Shown here: in pieces, positions 1 to 10,663 of the stretch
How the letters are laid out: the number at the start of each line of letters is the position of its first letter
Position numbering within the stretch: the first letter of the stretch is position 1
From: Neurospora tetraspora
Taxonomy: Eukaryota; Ascomycota; Sordariomycetes; Sordariales; Sordariaceae
DNA length: 64,000 bases
NCBI RefSeq assembly: GCF_033439725.1
Contig: NW_026944383.1
Coordinates: 2,914,001 to 2,978,000 of the forward strand
Direction of reading: 5' to 3'
Made by a program: the position numbers and the translations under genes
The notes under the pieces: model-generated
Told to the model about the DNA's origin: nothing
Databases searched by the model: none
The model's input: the letters and a program-made list of their open reading frames with translations, nothing else

Positions 1-202
1 CAACTACATACATTAGGCATACATGCTCTTTTACATCTTTAACCCTGCGTTGTGCCTGCATTCCCTAATCACAATTTCGCGAGTTTATACGGTACACAAG
101 AGGCCTTGAACTAAACTGAACAAGTCGAATACACTACGCTTCTGCCAAGTTCTTGTCCGTCTTCGGTTTATGTTTGAGAACTTTCGCCCGGCGCCCTTCA
201 AC
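1..202. other. 3' flank of the DUF3176 gene
   Basis: This stretch lies beyond the stop codon (203-205, minus strand) of the first gene and is probably its 3' UTR and downstream DNA. I see no gene or RNA in it. Confidence 0.4.
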
Positions 203-2601
203 TTATCGAATCCGCCTCTCTCTCTCTTTCCCCTGACAAGTTCCCAACGTCCCAAACCAAGAACTCGAAACGTCTCTTTGCCGTTGATAGGCATACGGAG
301 CCTCCAGACTGATCTTCCGTGTCGTCGCATCCACAAATCCTATCCCGTCCGCCCCGTGATCCGTCAACAGCGTTACCTCCGCAACCCTCCCTCTAGCCTC
401 CATCTCCTGCACTGTCTTAGCACCATCCAAAACACTCGCAACCGCCGGGCCGTTGGCCAAAATCGCAACCACTTCGTCCCCCAAAGCGGCAATGGCTCCT
501 TCCTCCTGCTCATCAACACCTCGCCCTGCGCGGCCCCTCCGCCACCCGAGAGCCTAGCCCCCCACCACCCCAACTTCCACGACCAGCTCGTCGACCTCAA
601 CGCCGTCAACACGATAAACAATATCCCGACCAGCTCAAGCGCGCAATGCAGTATGATCCACCACCAGTCTATGTGGTAAACCGGTTCCAGATATTCTACG
701 CTGCGCACCTCGTTGATGCCGCCAAAGACGGGGTTGTCGGCTCCGTACTCGAAGGCGTCTGTCAGGTTGTCTGCGCCGCGTCTGATCACGTTGGTTAGAC
801 CCTGGGCGATGCTGGCCCATTTTTGTTTGAGGTCGTCTGTCTCCCAGAATACGCGAGCGATGCTGGGTGAGAACCAGTTGGAGCGGAGGTCGTAGTAGCC
901 GTTGATGGGTTTCCAGTTGTCGGAGAGGGAGACAGCTGCTGCTTCAAAATCTTTTGAGCCCATTCCTGCAGCCGAGTCTGAGCAGTTGGTGAGCGGGGAG
1001 ACACATGTCGAGAAGGTCCGTTGCATAAAAGCGCTTATGCCGTCCACGGCCACTTGGTTGATGTTGTACACGTTATGGTGGTTATCCAAATTGAGACGGA
1101 GCGAGAGGTCGGTGCGTGGGAAGCGGGAGAGGCGCGGGTGGAAGGCGATGCTGTCGTTTTGGGCGGCGGTGAGGTTGGAGAGGCCTTGGAGGTTATCCCC
1201 GTCAAGGTCGAAGGTCCATGATTCGGGATCGCGGACGAATGGCGTGTCTTCTATGGATTCTTCAAAGTAACGCCCGCTGGTTACGTTGGCGGTTGTTATC
1301 TGCTTTACGCAGTAGTAGAGAGCGCACTCGATTGCTTCGACTTGGTTGCTTTCTTGGTCCGGGAGCAGCTGTACGGGATCGGTGCGGTGTCTGATGATGC
1401 TTTGGGACCAGATCAGTGTCTTTGCTTTCTGCTGCCAGTCCAGTCTGTCCTGGGTTATGACTTCGGCTGGGTTTGCTGTGCCTTTCATGGTCATAGCAAT
1501 GGAGTTGTCAAGATACTGGTCATTGGGAAGACTGTATTGGACGATGGGATCACCGCGCCTAGTAACCACACTCCTGGCGCCTTTGCTATGACTGAGACTA
1601 ATGTTCAGCTGCTTGTCCGGGTCAACCTTTTTGATGAGAAGCTGGTCGGTCAAGTTCATGCAAGAGGAACAAACGGCCAGAGTCGCGAAGTCACCCTTAA
1701 AGGGGCATTCGCCATTTGGACATCGGAATTTGGTTTGTTGCAAGACTGATTCCAGTGGCTCCGCGATGCCGTACATGATAGCCGATTGCATGGTTAAATC
1801 GGCTTCAGCATCAACGACTGCGTAGATGCCGACGTTCTCGCGCCTTGTATCAGTATGGCTGATCTGATCAAATACGTGGAATCTCAGGAGGGCGCTTGAA
1901 AGAAAGACTCACGGGCACCGCCATCTGAATCTGTTTCCCTGAGCACGTACTTGCTTCCCCGAGAGTACTTCATAGCCCTTGAGACGGAAGCGCCTTCGCC
2001 GTCAAGATCTTCACGATATCGAGGTACTTGGCGGTACTTGAGCAACTGCTGAGCAAAGGGGTCCATGGCGACAGAGAGCAGCGTCAACAAAGCACCCATC
2101 CTCACAATCGAACTATTATCTGCGTTAAACCCTACATCTTGTTGAGACCGGGATAAAAAAGAGACATGCAAACACCTACATGCGCTTCACGTTCTTGTCC
2201 ACAAGCAGAATCAAACTGCCCAGCGGACCACGGCTGGCTGACGCGATCCGGTCAAAGTCAAGAAGGCGCCGTCGCCTGGGCCCGGAGAAGACGATCCAGT
2301 TCCACTGTCCGATGGCATCGCTGATGGAATAGAGAAGCGTGGCTTTGGTCGCGGCCGAGAGGACGGCAATGGCGGTGTTCAGCGTGAATTGCTGCTTGTC
2401 GTCAACAGTTTTCTTGTCAAAGGCTGCGAGTAAGCCGACAAGCGCGGCGAGAAAGCAGAGAGAAGTGACCAGAGATATCGCGTAGAGGGACCAGGAGCGC
2501 GAAAACCAGCTGTTTGTGACAGGAGTGGTCTCGAAGTTTGTGACCTCGGTCTCATCCTCCATCAGTCTGGTTTTGCCCTGTTGTTGTTCTTGCTGCTCCA
2601 T
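203..2601 (-). CDS. DUF3176-family membrane protein, 3' end out of frame
   Basis: Three exons: 2601-2180, 2112-1913 and 1817 to about 203. The introns start GTAGGT and GTGAGT and both junctions keep phase. Exon 1 has two hydrophobic segments (YAISLVTSLCFLAALVGLLAAF, then a block with FTLNTAIAVLS and QWNWIVF) typical of the fungal DUF3176 family. Exon 2 carries GALLTLLSVAMDPFAQQ, another family hallmark. Exon 3 is a large, presumably extracytoplasmic domain with paired cysteines and N-x-S/T sites, then a last membrane helix (WWIILHCALELVGILFIVLTAL). After this helix the family-like tail (GDEVVAILANG, later AKTVQEMEARGRV) lies in a different frame from the main exon. The switch falls between 484 and 556, where I find no plausible intron. 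It may be a frameshift allele, a sequence error or an unusual splice. Function of the family is unknown. Confidence 0.8.
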
Positions 2602-3426
2602 GATGGGACAGAGGTGACCGATTGTTTAAGGAGCGCCCCGGCGCGTGTGGTGTTTACTTCATTGCTTTCATTGCCTTGAGAGTTGACTCATCAGCTCGGT
2701 TTGTTTACCCTTTTGAAATACCCACATTCACCCATGTTGGATCGTCATCGTTGTCGTTAACCGTGGCGCGGGGGCAAGCAATGCCATGCCCGGCCAGGTG
2801 TACGGTGGCCCAAGTTACGGGGGTGTGTTGGAGGTGTCCCGTGTCACGTGCGGCCAGCCATGGCTCCCTTCTCCCTTCACTGGCCATGGCCCCACCGCAC
2901 AGGGACCTCCCTTGCCCTACTTTTAGACCTCCAGACTTTACACACAGTCTGACCTCTACTCTACTCAATACATCACCATCATCATTGATTCGTTCGTTGT
3001 CGTTCAGCCTATTCACAAGAAGTCATACCCAACTTGGCTAATCCTTATCTTATTATACAAGGCTGCACAAGTCGCAGTCCTGCCAATCCCAGTCGAGCCT
3101 GCACTATGGATAAGGAATTGCTCTTTCGTTGTGGACAGCCAGAGCCGTATGAGATTCACGCAACGATTCGGCTGAGCGTACCCGTGAACAAACGCTTCCT
3201 CTTCAAACGAAGTAGCTTCTGGCTTTCTGTTGTTTTCTCGTTTGCTCCTGAACTTCCCCCGCCTCCTGATACCATATCACTTTGCGCTTCTGCCTCATGA
3301 AGAGTTGTCGCCTGTTAATCATAATAGCCACATTCACACTTTCGTTCATGACTATCAGGCACTAAATCACACGACACCAAACATCGTTATCCTCACCACC
3401 ATAGCAACAGCACGACCCGTCAAATC
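2602..3426. other. Divergent intergenic region
   Basis: This region separates the divergent DUF3176 and GTPase genes. It should hold both promoters and 5' UTRs. Short reading frames here show no recognisable protein and lack coding character. No RNA gene is seen. Confidence 0.5.
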
Positions 3427-6400
3427 ATGAGACGTCGTCCTCATATCATGATAGGCATCTATACGTCCAGAAGGACTTCCCTCATTTCTTCCGGTGAGCT
3501 TACTACCCTTCTGCATTCCTATCCGCCCTACTTCATCTAGTCATGGTTGGTCTGTAGACAAGGACTAATGAAACATGCGTACAATATCTAGTGGTCCGAG
3601 TGAACCTCTCTCCCACTCCTCAGCGTTCCATGGGACCGAGGCTGAGAGCTTTCTCGACGTCGCGTACTGCTCGGGTTCCAACGACGGAGACTCGCGATGG
3701 CAAACAGAACAGCATCGGTGAAAACATGAGGAAACTCGCGTCACTCCAGCAGCTCAAGTCTGAGACTTCACTCCTGAGGCTTGAAGCTGCCCTCGAGGCA
3801 GGGAACAATCTCCTTCGAGAAATTAAATCTGCTTTTGCTGACGCAACTAGCGTTGTTGAGGTTGCTAAATGGGTCAAGCAGGCTGATGACCTCCAGGCAC
3901 AGTCCCGCAAGCAAAGAACAGTTGTCGGTGTTGTCGGTAGCACCGGTGCTGGCAAGAGCTCCATGATAAATGCCGTTCTAGACGAGGAGAACCTGGTGCC
4001 GACGAATGGCATGCGCGCATGCACTGCCACGATCACCGAAATTCAGCACAATGAAACGGAGGATGAGCAAGCGGCCTATAGGGCTGAAATCCATTTCATT
4101 CATGCGAATGACTGGATCGGAGAACTTCAGGCTCTCCGCGAGGACCTCAAAGCACCAGGCAACGACATTGTTGGAGCAGAGCAGTTGGGCAGCGAGCCTC
4201 GAGCTGCTGTTGCCTATGACAAGATTAGATCTGTTTACCCGCAGTTGAGTAAAGAGGATATTACAAAGCTTGAATTCTCTCCGGAAGCCCTGGCACAGCA
4301 GGCCCCCGTGAAGGATGTGCTTGGTACCGTCAAGGTGATTACGGCACCAACAAGGAGCGCGTTTACGGACCTTTTGCGGGAGTACATCGACTCCAAGGAC
4401 CGAGTTCGGGGCTAGAAGAACAACAGCGACCGGATGGAGTACTGGCCCTTGGTCAAGGTCGTACGGGTCTTTGTTAGATCACGCATCCTGGAGCCAGGAT
4501 TAGTCTTGGTTGACTTGGTGAGCATCCTCATCTATTCGTTATGAGAAGCTTCCTGCTAATGAAGGAACAGCCTGGTCTGCATGATTCCAATGCCGCCAGA
4601 TCCGCAGTGGCTGCCACGCACTTACAACAATGCACAGGCCTATGGGTTGTTGCCCCCATTACGCGTATTGTTGATGACAAGGTCGCACAAAATCTCCTTG
4701 GGATGTCTTTCAAGAGGCAATTGCAGTTCGACGGACTCTACTCAACTGTAACTGTCGTCTGCACCAAGACAGATGATATCTCGGTCACGGAGGCTTTGAG
4801 GTCCATGCCGAGGGAACATTCGATACATCTGGATTACAGGACCATGGCTATACTAAAGGAAGCCGAGGAGCGGCTGATCAAGGAGTGTTCTCTGGTCGAT
4901 AAGCGCATTGAGGACCTCATTGTCCTTATTGATAGTCTTGATGAAGAGGTCGAGCAGCTGGAGCTTTCACTTGACTCCCAGGACGATGAAACCCTTATAC
5001 ACGGGACGGCGCAGCAAGTCACAAGTACTTCCTCTTCCGGGGAAGACGGTCTCGATGATAGCGCCGGGTGCCAGGAAAAAAGGGTTGATTCCAGAGAGGA
5101 AGCAATCCGGCGGCTGGCGTCTCTTCGAGCAGAGAAAAAAGCCCATCGTGCCGAGAAGAGTGATCTGCAAGACAAAGCGAAATCCCTACGTGAGGATCTG
5201 GACAAAACAAGGATGGAGATTGGGAGTCTCCAATCTGGCATCAAGAGCGCTTGTATTCAGTATCGCAACCAGTACTCGCGGCCGGTGATTCGGCAACAGT
5301 TTGCTGAAGGACTCAAAGAGTATGAGTGACACACCAGCCAAACATAACCCAAGTTTGACAGGCCAACGAAGCTAACTCATTTTAGGCTTGATGAGGAGAG
5401 TCTTTCCACTCGGGGTGAAGACGGACACGGCAACTCCTACACGCCCAGAGATTATCAAGCAATCGCTGCCAGGCTTCCTGTTTTTTGCGTCTCGGGCCGT
5501 GCTTACCAGAAAATGTCCGGCATGCTCAGAAATGACGAGCCAACGACCGGATATCTATCCCTTGAGGAGACGGAGATCATAGCTTTGCAGGAGCATGCCC
5601 AAAGAACAGTCGCTAGTACACGCACCGATATCTGCCACTGGTATCTCACGAACCTCTATAGCCTTGTCACTGAACTAATGGTGCAGGTTCTCATCGCTGA
5701 CAAACCACTTGACTTGGCGAAGGACTTGAAGGACGAAGAGCTTGATTTCCTAGAAAAATCTTTGAAAGAGCTGTCTGAGGTACGTTGACCATCCACCTCC
5801 CCTTAAGAAAAAGAATGCCACCATATCATCTCAGTTTTAGTGGTACATAATTCTGTGTGGTTTGCATTGATCGTAACATCAAGCCTTAGAAAATGCATTC
5901 CGCTATTGAAGAGGCAGTCAACAAGTGCGACCTTGCGATACGGGATGCCTTGGACGACAATCTTGACTCAGCTGCTGCTCGCGCATCCACGGCTGCGCCC
6001 AGAATAGCAACATCATGGGGAATGCCAAAGCGTGAAGGAGGCATTCCCTTTCCCACGTATCGAGCTACTTGCGTGCGAGAGTATGTGTTTTCAAGTCGCT
6101 TGGTTCTTGCTTTTTATATGTCACTAACAGCGAGATAGTGGCGAGTACACAGGACCCTCTGGCAGAACGGACTTCAATGAAGGCAAGTTCCGATACAAAG
6201 TCCGATTGTAGCCTGTTCATGTGTATGGCGTCAACTTTCTGACCTGTTACAGACCTATGCCTGCCGTTAATGAAGCATATTGCCATGCCGTGGGAGCGCA
6301 CCTTCTCCCACACAATCCCTCATATCATCCAGTCGTTGGGCCAGGATCTGTCCCAATGTCTTTCTGAGTTTCAAGACCAGATGCACAGACGTCCACAGCT

Positions 6401-7212
6401 GAAGAACTCCGCGTCGTACGAATTGGTGAGCTGCCGAGTCAAGAACTATGCGGAGTCGCTGCAAAAGGCCGTGAAATTCAGTAAGCTTATTCAGTCTGAT
6501 GATCAAAAAAAGGCGAATCGGTCTTTCAAGCCGGCAGTCCAGAAAGCCATGCAGAAAGCATATAACTTTTGCAAAGCAGAGAGTGGTATGTCAACCATCG
6601 ATACTGAAACGAGACGAATGGATTCCGCTGACAAGTCATTGCGCTCTATGAAAAGGTGCTGGTTCGTTTGAGCGTATGAAGGGCTACATAGCCAAGCAAG
6701 TGCGAAACGAGCAAAAAACAATGTTCAACTCAGCAGTCGATGCTGCTCAGGACAGCCTTGAGGAGCTGCTCGATAAGCTTCAAAAAAGTATCAAGTCCGA
6801 AGTAGAGCTGGTAATTCGCCAGGTGTCCGACGACTACAAGCATGTCATCGAGGACCACAATGTCCTCAAGGCTTTGACCTCAGCTCAGAAAGAGATTAGG
6901 AACTTGCTCGATGACCTCGACAGCCGCTTTCTACCGGTGCTCGAAATGCCGGTCAGCACCACAGTTGGCCACGACAACAAAGGAGCCGAACCTGCTGACG
7001 AGCTTGCCCTCATCACTTCTCCTTCTGCTTCTGCTGTTTTGGAATACGGGGCTGAGCAAGGCACTATCAAGCACGAAGCGCCTCTCCCTAAGGAGGGGGT
7101 GGACAGCGAAATGGCCGACTTGGCAAGCACATCTGAAGAAGCCGCCAAAGGATCGCCTACCGCATCGGTTCCTACGAAACCGAGCTTCTCTCTGAACCAA
7201 GGTTCTGACTGA
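3427..7212 (+). pseudogene. Dynamin-like large GTPase (SLIP-GC type) with in-frame TAG
   Basis: Eight exons: 3427-3493, 3592-4517, 4571-5319, 5386-5779, 5890-6080, 6139-6182, 6253-6585 and 6656-7212. They sum to 3261 nt in one frame (1086 residues plus stop). G1 is GSTGAGKSS at residues 138-146. G3 DLPG (about 330) is rebuilt exactly across the 4518-4570 intron. G4 TKTD is at about 396. A coiled coil follows, then LPVFCVSGRAYQKMSG and a helical tail, as in fungal relatives of nuclear GTPase SLIP-GC. Codon 297 (4413-4415) is TAG, inside the conserved stretch before EYWPLVKVVR. No intron removes it without deleting conserved sequence. Everything downstream is intact, so this is a recent null allele, a readthrough or exitron case, or a sequence error. 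The intron at 6183-6252 uses a GC donor (GCAAGT). ATG 3448 is an alternative start. The cellular role of this family is not established. Confidence 0.8.
4413..4415 (+). other. Premature TAG in the GTPase frame
   Basis: Amber codon in frame with both the Walker A exon and the following KNNSDRMEYWPL segment. It would cut the protein to 296 residues, before G3. A CAG to TAG change is a C-to-T transition at a CpA dinucleotide, the context preferred by RIP, but a single change proves nothing about the mechanism. Confidence 0.85.
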
Positions 7213-7484
7213 TAAAGCCGCTGCTCGTGCTGTGTCTTCCTGTCGTAGCGAATTCTTATATCCTCCCAGGACCAAATTCGGCTCTGCTACGGCTTCCCCC
7301 GAGGAATTGTTCCGCCTCACTCGTGTTGTGACGGGTGGCTTGGGATCTGGAGAGAATGGAGGATTTAACAGGCAAGACTATGAGTAGAAAAGATTGCCCT
7401 TTGCCATTGCGCAGACAAGCGGATTTTCACAAAAAAAACTTCGTTCTGATTGCCTTCGATTCGGTTAGTTAACAGTCAAACCTA
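7213..7484. other. 3' flank of the GTPase gene
   Basis: Unique-looking sequence after the GTPase stop codon, probably 3' UTR. No gene is seen. Confidence 0.4.
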
Positions 7485-7607
7485 AGGGCGTGTTCGTTCC
7501 GGCAGTAAGTAGTACAGTAACGGAAGCCTTTTTTTGGTGGCAGAAAAGCTTTGGGTTAGGGTTAGAAGAGCTTCCCTTACTGCACTCCAGCCGGAACGAA
7601 CACGGCC
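7485..7607. mobile_element. 123-bp MITE-like element with inverted ends
   Basis: The left end GGGCGTGTTCGTTCCGG and the right end CCGGAACGAACACGGCC are inverted repeats with one mismatch. An inner pair (GGCAGTAAG near the left end, CTTACTGC near the right) continues the palindrome. The element is flanked by TA on both sides (7483-7484 and 7608-7609), which would fit a Tc1/mariner-type target duplication, though a dinucleotide is weak evidence. The centre holds GGGTTAGGGTTAG. It has no coding capacity. Confidence 0.7.
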
Positions 7608-7859
7608 TACACAATAATATTTAGAAATTTAGCCCGAACTTCTTGCCTGGCAAGATCGTGCCAGCACAACGAACCACATATCAGACCAGGAATCAATGTT
7701 CGTCCTAACGAGGTAGGGAGAGATGCCTTTCGGGAGCTAAGGAACGAGGAATGCATCCGACTTGAGGAAATACCCGAGTGGTCAATTGAACTTGAGGATG
7801 TGTGATTTAGCCTGCGAATCTATAAATACCGTAGCTTCTAGTTTGGAGAGCCTTTCTGT

Positions 7860-8410
7860 CAATGTTATAGAGCTTTTAAAAAATACAGCGGAAATTAATA
7901 GACGATGAGTCTAAGTAAACGCCTCCTATTACTACTAAAGATAAATATAAATCGTAATAAAAAAGATGAAATAATTTATATATATTTATTAGAAAAAGAA
8001 AATCAATAATTTAATTTTTAAAATTAGAGGTTATTATGCTAATTGAATTAATTAGAGTCGTCTTATTTACTACTACGCCGGAATTTTACACGGGAATTAA
8101 AATAGTGTAACGAAATAATTATAAATATCGCAACGATAATTATTAGTGTATTCCGACAATATTAAATTATAGTAACTACGAATCTACCGTCGGGTTGTAT
8201 TTTTGCCGACGATTTAAAAGAGATAAAAATCGGATTAAAATAAGAAGACGCTTAAAATTCTTAGCGCAGTAACGAAAGGATCGAATAATAGTTATAGTAG
8301 AATTAGGTTACAAATTTCGAATATAGCGAAAAGGAAACTAGACCTTAAAAAGTAATATAACCCCGTAAGTAGCGAAAATAGGGGATAGTTAATTAATAAG
8401 CTACCATATC
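7860..8410. repeat. AT-rich, RIP-like mutated sequence
   Basis: The sequence is strongly AT-rich with frequent TpA. CpG remains common (about 25 by my hand count) while CpA is rare (under ten). That is the footprint of repeat-induced point mutation, which converts C to T preferentially at CpA. It probably derives from a duplicated sequence, perhaps a transposon, but too little remains for me to name it. It has no open reading frame and runs directly into a 5S rRNA fragment. Confidence 0.75.
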
Positions 8411-8470
8411 GCCTGACTAGTAGTTGGGTCGGTGACGACTAGCGAATCCCAGGTGCTGTATGTTTTTTTT
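8411..8470 (+). pseudogene. Truncated 5S rRNA (3' part)
   Basis: The stretch GTTGGGTCGGTGACGAC followed by AGCGAATCCCAGGTG and TGTATG matches, from memory, the 3' half of Sordariomycete 5S rRNA. A T-run at 8463-8470 follows, as for an RNA polymerase III terminator. One position reads GACTAG where the functional gene has GACCAG, a C-to-T change at CpA. The 5' half is missing or unrecognisable because the AT-rich block replaces it. Dispersed 5S genes and RIP-mutated 5S pseudogenes are known in Neurospora. Confidence 0.7.
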
Positions 8471-10276
8471 GGCGCTTTTTGCCAAAGCGGCGCGACATCG
8501 CTTGTCTTTTCTTCCTTTTCTTTTGCTTCATGATACATGTAGTGGAAAAGAGGTGTGAATAGGTCTCTCAACCTAAAACTAGTTGTGTTCCCAATATCTA
8601 CTATTACCGTTTTCCAAAGTTATTTTACAAAGTGTATTTTTCTTATCCGGGCCTCGGCACCGCTAATCAGGCAGCTATGTCAAACAAATTCAATCAGACC
8701 TCTCCTCTCTTCGCATGCAAATCGACATGCCATCAAACCAAAATGGAGGTGCGTTCCAATTTCCCGTCAACCACATCAGCAAGAATCCCTGGTCCCACAG
8801 CTGCTAACGTATCATCGATGCCAAATAGTGAATGGGATCCCGCATACACAGACAACGACGCGCTGTGTTCGGCTTGCCGATGTCTGGTCGACCAGCACGC
8901 GGTGTGTGATGGCTCCGTCATTACTCATGAACGTGTGGCCGCTGAGGAAGGGCCGTACAAAGGGGTAAGAATACCTTCTGATATCAAACATACTCACCAA
9001 ATGCTTTCTTAGCAATGGATGGTGAGAGGCAGAGATGAGCTTGCACTTCATTTCCATGTGTTTTTTTTTTACGACTGAGCGAGATCGCAAGCTGGTACAG
9101 GCAGCGCAGGCGTCGTGCTCCTATCCTAGAGGAGAGGAGGCGCGGTAGAGCACCTCTTCAAAATCTGGTGTTAATGTTGTTGCTAGGGTGTTGACCTCTG
9201 ATTCCCCGGTTCATAAGAAGTGCCAGGAAGAAATCTATGGAGCGGTTTGAGTGTAAAGGTTGTGGGTAGGACCTTTCAACTGCAATTGTTGTACAATAAC
9301 CCCTATAAAGGTGTTAGCCTGAGACCTCTAGTCAACTTGTCTAGGAGCGTTTTTACATCCAGTTTATGTGTTTTCTTCAATAACGGAGGAGTTCCAAGAA
9401 ACAAACAACCCAGCATTGGACTGTATTTGCTGGACCGGCGCTGGTTTGTGTTAGTAGGATTGCTTATATTTATCGATGCGCCCTCCTGAGAAATATGGAA
9501 CGGATATATGTAACGGGCAGGACTTGGAAGAGGTGAGCACCTGAAATTGAACCAACCACGAGGGCATCATTTCGTATGATGAGCAGAAAGGGGAAGCATG
9601 AACAAAAGTGCGGCAGAACCTGTGAATGGAGGCATATTCGCCCAAGGTTGAATACTTTCCGTCTGCAGTATCTCTCCCCGTTGATTGATCCGTTCTCCAT
9701 CTCCAGCATCAACAGAGAAGATGGATGGATGAAAGACACTTCCCGGTCTTTTAGTTCCTTAATTTACAATGCACTTATCATTCACATTCAGTTTTACAGA
9801 GCACATCAATGGTCTTGCTTCAGGTAAGAAGGTAGGTTCAAATCATGTTACAATTTTTGGGCAGCAATGATCAATCCAATTGTGATGAATTTCTGTCTGC
9901 CTGCCTGCTTGCCAAAAGCAGTCTCAGTCTCTCAGCCACGGTTCGATCGACACCTTTCCCTTCCCTTCCCTTTCCTTCGACCCCTGAAACGCCCCTACAC
10001 CGACATGACATGTTGGATGTTGATCCCCAAGATGATCCCAATTCCACTTTTCAGTCCGAACTCTGTTTGAAAGAAAACCACAACGACAACAGCAACAGTA
10101 ACGAGAATCCTGAACTGCATGCAACGCACTACAACAGGAATTACCCATCCTGTTGTTTCGTGCCCATCGCATCCATCGCATCCATCCACGCTCAGAGCTA
10201 CTCTTTGACTTTCCTTTCCTTTTTTCTTCCCATGCAAAATGTTGAATGAACAGAAAACACCAAAAGCAATAGGATG
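8471..10276. other. Gene-poor intergenic region
   Basis: This region runs from the 5S fragment to the 3' side of the next minus-strand gene. Short reading frames (for example 8632-9012) show no recognisable domain, and I cannot support a gene. The last part is probably 3' UTR. Confidence 0.4.
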
Positions 10277-10318
10277 GGGTAGGTAAGTAGGTAGGTAGGT
10301 AGGTAGAGAGGTACGTAC
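10277..10318. repeat. GTAG microsatellite
   Basis: An imperfect run of GTAG units, ending in GTACGTACG. It lies in the presumed 3' flank of the 10664-12244 gene. Confidence 0.8.
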
Positions 10319-10663
10319 GCGTGCCAAGGTGGTAATGCTCTCTGTACACGGGACTCGCAAAAAAACAAAAGCACGGAAGGACAGTAAAAATGAGAAGAAA
10401 AGAAAAAATGATGGCTATGCTAGACTTTAAACAACTTGACTTGAAACTGCCCCGTTTCTATGAAGGCGTATGTGCGTACGTGCGAGCGTGCGTTTGGGAT
10501 AACGGGACAGGAAACACACAAATGAGACGCAATGCTTTTGTTTTTGGATGACAACGGCAACAGCAACGACAGAGAACCGTGGCAAGATGAATGTTCGTCC
10601 GTCCATCGCTGCCCCACCTTACAATATCGCTCTCCGACATGCATATAGACCTTTGAGGCCCGA

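Noticed and set aside
8632-9012. 126-codon plus-strand frame with a CSACRC string
   Set aside because: No zinc-finger spacing, no splice support, and it lies beside mutated repeat DNA.
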